From: an uncultured Microbacterium sp.
GTDB lineage: Bacteria > Actinomycetota > Actinomycetes > Actinomycetales > Microbacteriaceae
Length of the DNA: 64,000 nucleotides
NCBI GenBank assembly: GCA_913774665.1
Contig: CAJYHN010000010.1
Location: 248,001 to 312,000, forward strand
Direction of reading: 5' to 3'
Part shown: piece by piece, positions 29,845 to 40,397 of the stretch
How positions within the stretch are numbered: position 1 is the first letter of the stretch
Layout: every line of letters begins with the position of its first letter
The notes under the pieces: model-generated
Database searches by the model: none
The model's input: the letters and a program-made list of their open reading frames with translations, nothing else
Told to the model about the DNA's origin: nothing
Translations under genes and position numbers: made by a program

Positions 29845-32370
29845 TCAGTTACCCGCGAGCGTGTCGGGGGTGGCGGCGATCTCGCCGGCCGTTCCGACAC
29901 CGATGGCGACCTTCTCGCCACGGGGGCTGGTCTCGAACGAGAACTGGCCGTTCTCGACGCCGACCTTGACGTGGTCGCCCGACTCGAGCTCGCCGTGCAG
30001 GATCTTCTCGCTGAGACGGTCCTCGACCTCGCGCTGCATGGCGCGGCGCAGGGGGCGCGCTCCGAGCGTCGGGTCGAACCCGATCTCGATGAGCTTGTCC
30101 TTCGCGTCGTCCGACAGTTCGACGGTCATGTCGCGATCCAGCAGGCGGTCAGCCAGACGCTTGACGAACAGGCCGACGATCTGACGGAGCTCGTCCTTGT
30201 TCAGCTGCGGGAAGACGATGACGTCGTCGACGCGGTTGAGGAACTCGGGCTTGAAGTGGCGCTTCAGCTCTTCGTCGACCTTGCCCTTCATCCGCTCGTA
30301 CGAGGTCTGGGCGCTGCCCTCGACCTGGAAGCCCACGGGACCACCGGCGATCGCCGACGAACCGAGGTTCGTGGTCATGATGATCACCGTGTTCTTGAAG
30401 TCGATGACGCGACCCTGACCATCGGTCAGACGACCCTCTTCGAGGATCTGCAGCAACGAGTTGAAGATGTCGGGGTGGGCCTTCTCGATCTCGTCGAAGA
30501 GCACGACCGAGAACGGCTTGCGGCGCACCTTCTCGGTGAGCTGGCCGCCCTCTTCGAAGCCGACGAATCCGGGAGGGGCACCGAACAGACGCGAGACGGT
30601 GTGCTTCTCTCCGAACTCCGACATGTCGAGCGAGATCAGCGCGCCCTCGTCGTCGAAGAGGAACTCGGCGAGCGCCTTGGCGAGCTCGGTCTTTCCGACG
30701 CCCGTGGGGCCGGCGAAGATGAACGAGCCCGAGGGACGCTTGGGGTCCTTGAGGCCCGCGCGCTGACGACGGATCGTGCGCGAGAGGGCCGCGATCGCCT
30801 CTTCCTGGCCGATGACCCGCTGGTGCAGGGCCTTCTCCATGAACATGAGGCGGCTGGACTCTTCTTCGGTGAGCTTGAACACCGGGATGCCGGTCGCCTG
30901 GGCGAGCACCTCGGCGATCAGGCCCTCGTCGACCACCGCGTGCGAGGCGACGTCACCCGAGCGCCACTGCTTCTCGAGACGCAGGCGCTCGGCGAGCAGC
31001 GACTTCTCTTCGTCACGCAGGGCCGCGGCCTTCTCGAAGTCCTGGTCCTCGGAGGCCTGCTCCTTCTGCTCGCGCACCTTCGCGATCTTCTCGTCGAACT
31101 CGCGCAGCTCCGGAGGGGACGACAGGATCGACAGACGCAGGCGGGCACCGGCCTCGTCGATCAGGTCGATGGCCTTGTCGGGCAGGAACCGGTCGCTGAT
31201 GTAGCGGTCGGCGAGGTTCGCCGCGGCCACGATCGCGCCGTCGGTGATCTGCACCTTGTGGTGCGCCTCGTAGCGGTCGCGCAGGCCCTTCAGGATGTTG
31301 ATCGCGTGAGGGAGGCTCGGCTCGGCCACCTGAATCGGCTGGAAGCGGCGCTCGAGAGCGGCATCCTTCTCGAAATGCTTGCGGTACTCGTCGAGCGTGG
31401 TGGCTCCGATGGTCTGGAGCTCGCCGCGGGCGAGGAGGGGCTTGAGGATGGATGCCGCGTCGATCGCGCCCTCGGCGGCACCGGCACCCACGAGGGTGTG
31501 GATCTCGTCGATGAAGACGATGATGTCGCCGCGCGTGCGGATCTCCTTGGTGACCTTCTTCAGACGCTCTTCGAAGTCACCGCGGTAGCGGGAACCGGCG
31601 ATGAGCGAACCGAGGTCGAGCGAGTAGACCTGCTTGTCCTTCAGCGTCTCGGGGACGTCGCCCTTCACGATGGCCTGGGCCAGGCCCTCGACGACGGCGG
31701 TCTTTCCGACACCGGGCTCGCCGATGAGGACAGGGTTGTTCTTCGAGCGGCGCGACAGGATCTGCATCACGCGCTCGATCTCCTTCTCGCGCCCGATGAC
31801 GGGGTCGAGCTTGTTGTCGCGCGCGGCCTGGGTGAGGTTGCGACCGAACTGGTCGAGCACGGCCGATCCACCCTGGGCTGCGCCCTGGGTCTGCTCGCCG
31901 GCACCCGAGGCGACACCCGCGGGCTCCTTGCCCTGGTAGCCCGAGAGCAGCTGGATGACCTGCTGGCGGACCTTGTTGAGGTCGGCGCCGAGCTTGACGA
32001 GCACCTGAGCGGCCACTCCCTCGCCCTCGCGGATGAGGCCGAGCAGGATGTGCTCGGTGCCGATGTAGTTGTGGCCGAGCTGCAGCGCCTCGCGCAGAGA
32101 CAGCTCGAGGACCTTCTTCGCACGCGGCGTGAAGGGGATGTGACCGGTCGGCTGCTGCTGCCCCTGGCCGATGATGTCCTGCACCTGCTCGCGGACGGCG
32201 TCGAGCGAGATGCCCAGCGACTCCAGCGCCTTGGCAGCCACGCCCTCACCCTCGTGGATGAGGCCCAGAAGGATGTGCTCGGTGCCGATGTAGTTGTGGT
32301 TCAGCATCTTCGCCTCTTCTTGGGCGAGCACCACCACACGACGAGCACGATCGGTGAATCTTTCGAACAT
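29845..32370 (-). CDS. clpC: AAA+ ATPase ClpC, subunit of the Clp protease
   Basis: The start is ATG 32,370, preceded by TTGGAGGGACTGAGG; the open frame upstream to 32,538 is not coding. Of 841 residues, two Clp N-repeats (each with [14 protein letters not shown]) fill about 1-145, and D1 has Walker [13 protein letters not shown]-containing M region runs about 425-465, and D2 has GPTGVGKT and the [14 protein letters not shown]alker B. The hydrophobic GFVGFEEGG pore region and C-terminal D2 sensor ([10 protein letters not shown]) are present. ClpC unfolds substrates for ClpP. It is divergent from the gene at 32,561. Confidence 0.95.
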   Translation of the reverse strand: MFERFTDRARRVVVLAQEEAKMLNHNYIGTEHILLGLIHEGEGVAAKALESLGISLDAVREQVQDIIGQGQQQPTGHIPFTPRAKKVLELSLREALQLGHNYIGTEHILLGLIREGEGVAAQVLVKLGADLNKVRQQVIQLLSGYQGKEPAGVASGAGEQTQGAAQGGSAVLDQFGRNLTQAARDNKLDPVIGREKEIERVMQILSRRSKNNPVLIGEPGVGKTAVVEGLAQAIVKGDVPETLKDKQVYSLDLGSLIAGSRYRGDFEERLKKVTKEIRTRGDIIVFIDEIHTLVGAGAAEGAIDAASILKPLLARGELQTIGATTLDEYRKHFEKDAALERRFQPIQVAEPSLPHAINILKGLRDRYEAHHKVQITDGAIVAAANLADRYISDRFLPDKAIDLIDEAGARLRLSILSSPPELREFDEKIAKVREQKEQASEDQDFEKAAALRDEEKSLLAERLRLEKQWRSGDVASHAVVDEGLIAEVLAQATGIPVFKLTEEESSRLMFMEKALHQRVIGQEEAIAALSRTIRRQRAGLKDPKRPSGSFIFAGPTGVGKTELAKALAEFLFDDEGALISLDMSEFGEKHTVSRLFGAPPGFVGFEEGGQLTEKVRRKPFSVVLFDEIEKAHPDIFNSLLQILEEGRLTDGQGRVIDFKNTVIIMTTNLGSSAIAGGPVGFQVEGSAQTSYERMKGKVDEELKRHFKPEFLNRVDDVIVFPQLNKDELRQIVGLFVKRLADRLLDRDMTVELSDDAKDKLIEIGFDPTLGARPLRRAMQREVEDRLSEKILHGELESGDHVKVGVENGQFSFETSPRGEKVAIGVGTAGEIAATPDTLAGN

Positions 32371-32502
32371 CCTCAGTCCCTCCAAAAATGGGCTGACAGG
32401 CACGCCTCCGCGCGCCGTACATCGAGAGTAACCAGCGGCCGGATGCCAGAGCCCCGTGTTCGCCGTGGGCATACCGCCTGCGTGGTCGACCTTGCGGAAC
32501 AC

Positions 32503-32549
32503 ATCGATAGTCGTTATCTTATCGACAACCGATAACAACGATCATCGAT
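32503..32549. promoter_or_regulatory. Palindrome-rich promoter/operator upstream of the DUF2975-like/XRE pair
   Basis: ATCGAT is present at both ends (about 32,503 and 32,543) and TCGTTATC/GATAACAACGA form inner arms, with several GATAA motifs. AAGGAG follows at once as the ribosome site of the gene at 32,561. The symmetry and the XRE gene two positions on suggest an autoregulatory operator, which might also affect clpC. Confidence 0.5.
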
Positions 32550-32560
32550 AAGGAGCGATC

Positions 32561-33184
32561 ATGGCTTCCCCCCGACCTCCCCGCGTCCTCTCCCGCGGCG
32601 ACACTGTCGGCTTCGCGCTCTTCCTCCTCGGCGGGGTGGCGATCGCCGTTTCCGCCCTCGTGCAGTCCGTCGTCGCGATCGCGCACGTGCTACCCAACCG
32701 GGACATCACCCTGCGGGCGCCGTTCGTCGCCACCGAGGCGCAGGCGCCGCTCGGGCCCGGTGGATCGCTCGTCGCCGTCCAGCTCGATTCCGCCTCGGTG
32801 ACGGTGGACTCCCTTCAGCCCGCGGCGCTGGGCGCGCTCGTCATCAGCCACGCGCTGTCCGCCGTCACGATGGTCACGGTGGTGACCCTGCTCCTCATCC
32901 TGTGCTTCGGCATCCTGCGCGGGCGGATCTTCTCGCGCGCCCACACCGCCCTGGTGACGGCGTCGGGGCTTGTCGCCATCGCCGGTATGTTCTTCGTTCC
33001 GTTCTTCTCCAACATGGCGGTGAACGGAGCCCTCGCCCTCCTCTCCGACGGGACCTACGACCGAGCCGTCGTCGGAACGGCCGACGTCCTGTCCCTCTTC
33101 GGCGTGGCCTTCATCGTCGCCCTCGCCGGCACCGCGTTCGCCGTCGGCGACCGCCTGCAGCGCGACACCGAGGGCCTCGTATGA
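32561..33184 (+). CDS. Four-TM membrane protein, DUF2975-like
   Basis: The 207-residue protein has four hydrophobic segments: about residues 16-40 (VGFALFLLGGVAIAVSALVQ), 87-117 (LGALVISHALSAVTMVTVVT onward), 128-150 (LVTASGLVAIAGMFFVPFFS) and 175-195 (LFGVAFIVALAGTAFAVGD). A polar extracellular loop follows the first. The last codons overlap the XRE gene (ATGA). Together the two genes form the DUF2975/Cro-type module known from Bacillus YozG neighbourhoods and many actinobacteria, where the membrane protein may sense a signal for the regulator. Function is not established. Confidence 0.7.
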   Translation: MASPRPPRVLSRGDTVGFALFLLGGVAIAVSALVQSVVAIAHVLPNRDITLRAPFVATEAQAPLGPGGSLVAVQLDSASVTVDSLQPAALGALVISHALSAVTMVTVVTLLLILCFGILRGRIFSRAHTALVTASGLVAIAGMFFVPFFSNMAVNGALALLSDGTYDRAVVGTADVLSLFGVAFIVALAGTAFAVGDRLQRDTEGLV

Positions 33185-33414
33185 CCCCGGCGGCGACGGA
33201 CGACGGGCCCACCGGCATCCACTGTCGTCTCGACGAACTTCTCGAAGCGCGCGGCATGACGTTGACGCGGCTCAGCGAGCTGGTGGGGGTCTCGGTGGTG
33301 AACCTGTCGGTTCTGAAGAACGACCGTGCCCGGGCGATCCGCTACTCGACGCTGTCCGCGATCTGCCGCGCGCTCGAGTGCGAGGTCGGCGAGCTTCTCG
33401 TCGCGGAGCGCTGA
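33181..33414 (+). CDS. XRE/Cro-type helix-turn-helix regulator, 77 aa
   Basis: ATG 33,181 overlaps the stop of the membrane-protein gene, so the longer overlapping frame starting at 32,902 is not the gene. After a short head, residues 14-77 are a complete Cro/C1 domain: CRLDELLEARGMTLTRLSEL, VGVSVVNLSVLKNDRARAIR, then STLSAICRALECEVGELLV. The YozG-like size and the pairing indicate a regulator of its own operon, probably via the palindromes at 32,503-32,549. Confidence 0.85.
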   Translation: MTPAATDDGPTGIHCRLDELLEARGMTLTRLSELVGVSVVNLSVLKNDRARAIRYSTLSAICRALECEVGELLVAER

Positions 33415-33451
33415 GCACCCACGCCTCGACGCGCGAGCGGGGGCGAGGCCC

Positions 33452-34174
33452 TCAGCGGGAGCCGAGCACGGGGATGGGGTCACCCGCGTCGACGTTCCCG
33501 CCGGTGAGGACGAGCGAAACCGCGCCCGAGCCGGCCTCTCGACCGATGTCGGCGAGAGTCACGCGGGGCGCGAGGTCCATCGTGCAGACCTGATCGGACG
33601 GCGGCGTCGCGAACTGGATCTCGACGTTCGGGCCGGCCGCGGTCACCGCCTCGACGGAGGGCACGCAAGTCGAGCTGCCATACGTGACGATGGCGACCAG
33701 AGAGTCGTTCACCCACCCCGCCGAAGGGGAGAATTCCGCCGGGGCGGCAGGAACGGACCCCAGCCCGGCGAGCATCATCGTGCCCTGGACGACACCCGTC
33801 ACCGTCACGGTGAGGTCCGCACCGGGTTCGACGCCCGCGGGGAGGTTCATGAGGGTCGCGCGCGGAGCCAGATCCCGCGTGCAGTCCTGCCGCGAAGACT
33901 CGGCGAGGTCGACCGTCACCGTGGATCCGCTGACCGTCGGTTCGCCGCCCAGCACCGGCGGGCACGAAGAGCTGCCGGTGGTGACCAGGGCGATGGCGCG
34001 GCCACCGTTGACCCACGCGGCGCCGAGGTCGCTCGCGGGCGCGGAGGAGGTGGCATCCGGGGTCGGAGCCATCCCCTCCGAAGACGGAGCACCGGTCGCG
34101 CATCCGGCGAGGGCTCCCGCGGCGATGAGGGACGCGCCGATCATTCCGATGACGGCGAGACGATGACGTGACAT
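33452..34174 (-). CDS. Lipoprotein with two tandem repeats, 240 aa
   Basis: The start is ATG 34,174. The signal peptide (RHRLAVIGMIGASLIAAGAL) ends in a lipobox LAGC, so the protein is anchored at the outer face of the membrane. After a Ser/Pro/Thr linker there are two similar domains, about 55-140 and 148-238. Each opens with WVN, continues with a GSSxC motif and ends with a Cys followed by DLAPRxTL. The four conserved Cys suggest one disulfide per repeat. Function is unknown. Confidence 0.75.
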   Translation of the reverse strand: MSRHRLAVIGMIGASLIAAGALAGCATGAPSSEGMAPTPDATSSAPASDLGAAWVNGGRAIALVTTGSSSCPPVLGGEPTVSGSTVTVDLAESSRQDCTRDLAPRATLMNLPAGVEPGADLTVTVTGVVQGTMMLAGLGSVPAAPAEFSPSAGWVNDSLVAIVTYGSSTCVPSVEAVTAAGPNVEIQFATPPSDQVCTMDLAPRVTLADIGREAGSGAVSLVLTGGNVDAGDPIPVLGSR

Positions 34175-34248
34175 GAGAACCTCCGGGGGCGAGTTTCGCC
34201 CCATGATGTCGGAGATACCTGGATGCCGGCGGCGAAGGCCGCGACGCG

Positions 34249-35715
34249 TCACTGCAACGCGGAGGTGAGGCGGGCCAGGTTGTCGAGGATCGTCGAGCGC
34301 AGAGGCTGCCGACGCCACTCCTCGATCGTGAGCTGGCGGCTGAGAGTGCGGTACGCGCCCTCGACTTCGCGCATGTCGCGGACGAACTCTTCGCCGCGGA
34401 CCAGCAGCGACACCTCGAGGTTCAGACCGAAGGAGCGCATGTCCATGTTGCTCGAGCCGATGACCGCGACCTCGTCGTCGATCGTGACGCTCTTGCTGTG
34501 AAGGATGTACGGCTTGCGGTACATCCAGATCGTGACGCCGGCGTGCAGAAGGGCCTCGTAGTAGCTCCGCTGCGCGTGGTAGACCATCGCCTGGTCGCCC
34601 TCTTCTGAGACGAAGAGCTCGACGTGCACGCCGCGCTGGCAGGCGGTGGTGATCGCGAGCAGCAGAGCCTCGTCGGGCACGAAGTACGGGCTGACGATGA
34701 TGATGCGTTCTTTGGCCGCGAAGAGCAGACCCAGGAAGAGCTTGAGGTTGTTCTGGAAATCGAAGCCGGGGCCGGAGGGCACCACCTGGCAGTCGAGGTC
34801 TCCCGGACCCGACGTGACGCTGAACAGATCGATCTCGTCGCCCAGGGTCTCGTCGGTCTCGCTGTACCAGTCCGACAGGAAGACGGCGTTGATGCTCGCG
34901 ACGACCGGGCCCTCGACGCGCACCATCAGATCGACCCAGTGCAGGCCGCGGCGGATGTTCTTGCGGAGGTTGTACGACGAGTCGGTGACGTTCTGCGACC
35001 CCATGTACGCCACGTCGCCGTCGATCACGAGCAGCTTGCGGTGGTTGCGAAGATCGGGTCGCTGGTAACGCCCCCGCAGCGGCTGCACGGGGAGCATGAG
35101 GTGCCAGTGCGCGCCCATCGCGTCGAGCCGGCGCAGCGTCTGCTTGTAGAAGGGTTTTCCGCGGTTCGCCCAGTGGTCGAGGAGGACGCGGACCACGACC
35201 CCGCGCTCCGCGGCCTCTTCGAGGGCACGGAAGAAATTGTCCGTCGAGTCGTCGGTCTGCAGGATGTAGAACTCGACGTGGACGTAGCGCTGAGCCCGAC
35301 GGATCGCCTCGGCCATGGCATCCAGGCTCTGCTGGTAGTCGGCGATGAGGGTCGCGGCGTTGTCTCCCGCGATCGGCATGGCACCGAGGTTGCGGTTGAG
35401 CTGCACGAGGGCGCGGAACCACTGCGGAGCGTTGGGCCGGAGCGTGCCGAACTCGAGCGAGGCGCTCGTGTCGTGGATGTACGCGTTGATCGCGGCCTGC
35501 TTGCGCCGACGCTTGCGGGGAAGGCGCGGGTTGCCGATGAGCAGGAACAGGAAGACCCCGACGAAGGGGATGAAGTAGATCGCGAGCAGCCACGCCATCG
35601 CCGCGGTCGGGCGACGGTTTCGCGGAACGATGATGATCGCGGCGATGCGCACGACCAGGTCGACGACGAACAGCGTGATGACGAGCCAGCTCGCGTCGAA
35701 CGTGGCGTTGATCAC
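34249..35715 (-). CDS. cls: Cardiolipin synthase (phospholipase D family)
   Basis: The start is GTG 35,715 with AGGAGG four bases upstream; the longer frame is noise. In 488 residues, two N-terminal membrane helices (about 10-30 and 40-62, with AAMAWLLAIYFIPFVGVFLF) precede two PLD catalytic motifs, HRKLLVIDGDVAYMGSQN and HSKSVTIDDEVAVIGSSN, each H-x-K-x4-D. ISPYFVPDE-type sequence (VSPYFVPDEALL) lies between. The enzyme condenses phosphatidylglycerol or CDP-diacylglycerol to cardiolipin at the membrane. The small gene upstream is on the same strand, 64 bases away. Confidence 0.9.
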   Translation of the reverse strand: MINATFDASWLVITLFVVDLVVRIAAIIIVPRNRRPTAAMAWLLAIYFIPFVGVFLFLLIGNPRLPRKRRRKQAAINAYIHDTSASLEFGTLRPNAPQWFRALVQLNRNLGAMPIAGDNAATLIADYQQSLDAMAEAIRRAQRYVHVEFYILQTDDSTDNFFRALEEAAERGVVVRVLLDHWANRGKPFYKQTLRRLDAMGAHWHLMLPVQPLRGRYQRPDLRNHRKLLVIDGDVAYMGSQNVTDSSYNLRKNIRRGLHWVDLMVRVEGPVVASINAVFLSDWYSETDETLGDEIDLFSVTSGPGDLDCQVVPSGPGFDFQNNLKLFLGLLFAAKERIIIVSPYFVPDEALLLAITTACQRGVHVELFVSEEGDQAMVYHAQRSYYEALLHAGVTIWMYRKPYILHSKSVTIDDEVAVIGSSNMDMRSFGLNLEVSLLVRGEEFVRDMREVEGAYRTLSRQLTIEEWRRQPLRSTILDNLARLTSALQ

Positions 35716-35779
35716 GGGTCCTCCTGGGCGGGTTGTGGACCCAGCGTAGCGACGGCCTCCGACAGAGGCCGTTCGATCG

Positions 35780-35977
35780 TCAGTTCGCGGGACCGTCGCC
35801 GGTGCGGATGACCGGCGGGAGACCGCGCTTGGCGCGCTCCTCCGCCTCGATACGGGCGTAGGCCTTGCGCTCGGTCCGGTCCATCCGGATGACGTTGCGG
35901 AGGATGAAGAAGAACACCACGGACACCACGAGGGTCGGCAGAATCGCCCACAGCATCGCGGTCCAGGTTTCGTCCAT
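35780..35977 (-). CDS. Small single-TM protein, 65 aa
   Basis: CGGAGC precedes ATG 35,977. One hydrophobic helix (MLWAILPTLVVSVVFFFILR, about residues 8-27) is followed by a charged, helical cytoplasmic tail (RTERKAYARIEAEERAKRG). It reads toward the cardiolipin synthase gene and may be cotranscribed with it. I know similar short proteins from Microbacteriaceae, without known function. Confidence 0.7.
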   Translation of the reverse strand: MDETWTAMLWAILPTLVVSVVFFFILRNVIRMDRTERKAYARIEAEERAKRGLPPVIRTGDGPAN

Positions 35978-37224
35978 GCTCCGAGAATACCCGCGCCACC
36001 TGGGCGCGCGGTTCGCACGGGGTCCTCCACAGTCTGCGGATATGGGGATTCATCCACCGTCGAGCTATCCCGCCCGGCGCGAGCCCCGCCCTCCCGGCCA
36101 CTCTCGAGCCATGACATCCACCGTCGTCTCCGCCACATCCTCCTCCGCGTTCCTCGCCCTCGTCCCGCACCTGCTCGAGTGCACGCCGCGCGAGAGTCTC
36201 GTGCTCGTGCCGTTCGCCGAGTCGCGTTCTCTCGGCGCGATGCGCGTCGACCTCCCCGCCGCCGACGACGCCTCCGCGAACGAGAGCGTCGCCTCGACCG
36301 TGATCGGCATGGCCTGCAAGGTCGCCCGGACCGATGCCCTGGCGATCGTCGTCTACACCGACGAGGTCCTCACCGGCCGCGAGGATGCGCCCCACCGCAC
36401 CCTCGTCGATGCGACGCTCGGGCGAGCGGAGATCTGCGGCCTCCGCGTCGTCGACGCCCTCGTCGTCGGTTCGGACGGATGGGACAGCTACCTGTCCCCC
36501 GCGTCGTCGATGCCGCACCCGTTGAGTGACATCGCGGCGCACCCGCTCGTGAAGCCGAGCGGTCCGATCGTGGACGATCAGTTCACCGCCGCCGAGCTGC
36601 CGCCGTTCGACGCCTCCGTCTCGCGGCAGGTGATGACCGACCTCCGCGCGATCGAGCGCGTGCTCGGGGGCCCGCAGGAACGCCGCGCGCTTCCCCTGCT
36701 GAAGCGTGCGGCGACCGGCGATCCGGTCACCGTGGCGCTCGCGGATCCGCCGGTCCTGATCGAGGATGCCCTGGCGACGCCGCCCGGAGAACTCGACCCC
36801 GCGCAGCTCGCCGCCCTGGCCTTCTGCCTCGCCCGGCCGTCACTGCGCGATGTGGCGTTGATGCAGTGGGTGGCGGATCTCGCCACGGGTGATGCGGTTC
36901 TGCAGGCGCAGACCGCTTTCCACCGCGGCAAGCCGTTCCCCGACGACCTCGCCCGACCGATGTGGGGGGAAGGCGCCCTGCCCGACCCCGATCGCCTTCG
37001 ACGAGCGCTCGAACTGTGCCGCCGAGTCGCGTCCGCGCTCCCCCGTGAGCGTCGCGCCGGGCCACTGTCGGCGTGCGCGTGGCTCGCGTGGTCGACCGGT
37101 CGATCCTCCCACGCGGCTCTGTACGCCGAAACGGCTCTCGAGATCGACCCCGACCACGGGCTCAGCGCCCTCATGCTCGACGTCATCGACGCCGGGCGCC
37201 TCCCGGAGTGGGTGTTCGAGCGGC

Positions 37225-38745
<1,521 letters not shown>

Positions 38746-38823
38746 CAGGGAGGCTCCTCGGGGTCTCCCCCAGTCTATTCGTCGTCCTCGGCCACCCCGG
38801 AGTCACCGGTCGCCCGGGGCTCC

Positions 38824-39678
38824 TCAGCGCAGCGAGATCTCGGCGTTGTCGATGAAGCGATGACCGCCGACCGTGGCGGCGATGAGCGCGAACGCTCGGC
38901 CGCTGTGCCCGTCGTCGACCGGCAGGAACGTCTCGGGGTCGACCACGCTCAGATACTCCAGCGTGATGCGCTGCTCGCCCATCAACGCCGACTGCGCGGC
39001 GGCGATGCAGGCGTCGACCCCCAGATCGGCGTTCGACGCTGCCGCCTCGAGGGCGCGGGGAAGGGCCGCGGCGGCGCGGCGATCGGCCGTGTCGAGCAGG
39101 GCGACGCGGCTCGACACGGGCAGCCCGTCGTCGGTGCGCACCGTCGGGACCGTCGCGACATCGATGCCGAAGTCGAGGTCTCGCACCATGCGGCGCACGA
39201 GGAAGATGCGCTGGCGATCGCGCTCTCCGTAGACGGCCACGTCGGGTCGGACGAGGTGGAAGAGCTTCGCCTCGACGGTCAGGACCCCGTCGAAGTAGAA
39301 GGGGCGGACGCGTCCCTCGTAGCGGAGACCCACATCGCCGGCAGACACGCGGGTCGTCGCCGTTCCCGCCGGAAGGAACTCCGCCGCCGACGGGGCGAAG
39401 ACGACGTCGACACCCAGCTCTCCGAGCACGCGCGCGTCGGACTCGGGCGACCGGGGATAGGCCGCGGTCTCGTCGGCGGAGCGGAAGCGCAGCGGGTTGA
39501 CGAAGGTCGACACCACCACGACGTCCGCGCGCTCGCGCGCCTCGCGGATGAGGTCGACGTGGCCGTCATGCAGGGCACCGAGGGTGGACACGAGGGCGAC
39601 GCGCGGGCCGGCGTCCGATCGATTTGCGCCTCGGATCTCGCCGAGTCGGGTGCGCAGATCATCGAGGGAGCGGATCAT
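38824..39678 (-). CDS. panC: Pantothenate synthetase
   Basis: The 284-residue ligase joins pantoate to beta-alanine with ATP in vitamin B5 synthesis. STLGALHDGHVDLIREARER contains the HxGH nucleotide motif. VVVSTFVNPLRF, VYGERDRQRIFLVRRMVRDL and the KMSKS-like SSR follow. The usual MGALH is LGALH here, a conservative change. The ATG overlaps the stop of the DUF2520 gene by four bases (ATGA), a usual arrangement in actinobacteria. Confidence 0.92.
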   Translation of the reverse strand: MIRSLDDLRTRLGEIRGANRSDAGPRVALVSTLGALHDGHVDLIREARERADVVVVSTFVNPLRFRSADETAAYPRSPESDARVLGELGVDVVFAPSAAEFLPAGTATTRVSAGDVGLRYEGRVRPFYFDGVLTVEAKLFHLVRPDVAVYGERDRQRIFLVRRMVRDLDFGIDVATVPTVRTDDGLPVSSRVALLDTADRRAAAALPRALEAAASNADLGVDACIAAAQSALMGEQRITLEYLSVVDPETFLPVDDGHSGRAFALIAATVGGHRFIDNAEISLR

Positions 39679-40397
39679 CCGTCGATCGTAGCGGTGCCGT
39701 CGAGGTCGTCACGGCGCCCGCCCTCGACGAGCGCCTGGTCGACGCTCGAACGCACGAGGGCCGAGAGGTATGCGCCGGGGTTGTCGATACCGATGCGTTC
39801 CAGCAGCGCCGACGACTGCCGGACGATCGAACGAGAGAACTCCGTGGCCGTGGCGATGGCTTCGGCGTACGTCGCCCTGTCGTCCTCGGCGACCACGAGG
39901 GGCTCGCACCCCAGCTCGACCGCGAGAGCCTGCGCGATGGGGAGGACAGGGGCCGGGGCGGTCACCGCGGCATACGACTGGGCCAACTGGCGCAGGTCGA
40001 TCGACGACACCCCCGTGAAGACCATGGCGGGGTGGATGGCGAGGGGGATGGCTCCGCTCCTCGCGGCGGGGTCCAGGACGCGCGACCCGTATGCGGCGTC
40101 GGTGTGCAGCACCAGCTGGCCGGGCTGCCAGGCTCCGACCTCGGCGAGGCCCGAGACGAGACCCGGGAGCTGGTCGTGCGGAACCGCGACGACCACGAGC
40201 TCACTGCGTCGAGCGACCTCGTCGGCCGTCAGGACCGGCAGGCCCGGCAGGATCGCCTCCACGCGATCGTCGTCCGAGCCGGAGGTGATCCCGGTCAGAG
40301 CGTGGCCCGCACCGGCGAGCGCCGCCGCGAAGACAGGACCGACACGGCCCGCTCCGATCACCCCGACGCCGAGGCGGCCGTCGCGACCGGCGCTCAT
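39675..40397 (-). CDS. Rossmann-fold DUF2520 protein
   Basis: The start is ATG 40,397, overlapping the upstream stop. Of 240 residues, GVGVIGAGRVGPVFAAALAG is an NAD(P)-binding Rossmann motif. LVVVAVPHDQLPGLVSGLAE, LVLHTDAAYGSRVL and PLAIHPAMVFTG follow, and the DUF2520 helical domain fills the C-terminal part with EFSRSIVRQSSALLERIGI. The position just before panC suggests a link to pantothenate synthesis, and a ketopantoate-reductase-like activity has been considered for this family; the sequence does not prove it. Confidence 0.85.
   Translation of the reverse strand: MSAGRDGRLGVGVIGAGRVGPVFAAALAGAGHALTGITSGSDDDRVEAILPGLPVLTADEVARRSELVVVAVPHDQLPGLVSGLAEVGAWQPGQLVLHTDAAYGSRVLDPAARSGAIPLAIHPAMVFTGVSSIDLRQLAQSYAAVTAPAPVLPIAQALAVELGCEPLVVAEDDRATYAEAIATATEFSRSIVRQSSALLERIGIDNPGAYLSALVRSSVDQALVEGGRRDDLDGTATIDG

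Noticed and set aside
32371..32538. N-terminal extension of clpC to 32,538
   Set aside because: The extension overlaps the divergent promoter region, lacks a ribosome site, and ClpC proteins begin [10 protein letters not shown], which matches ATG 32,370.
34175..35593. Long frame fused upstream of the lipoprotein gene
   Set aside because: It is an Arg/Pro-rich shadow of cardiolipin synthase on the same strand; the lipoprotein signal and lipobox fix the start at 34,174.
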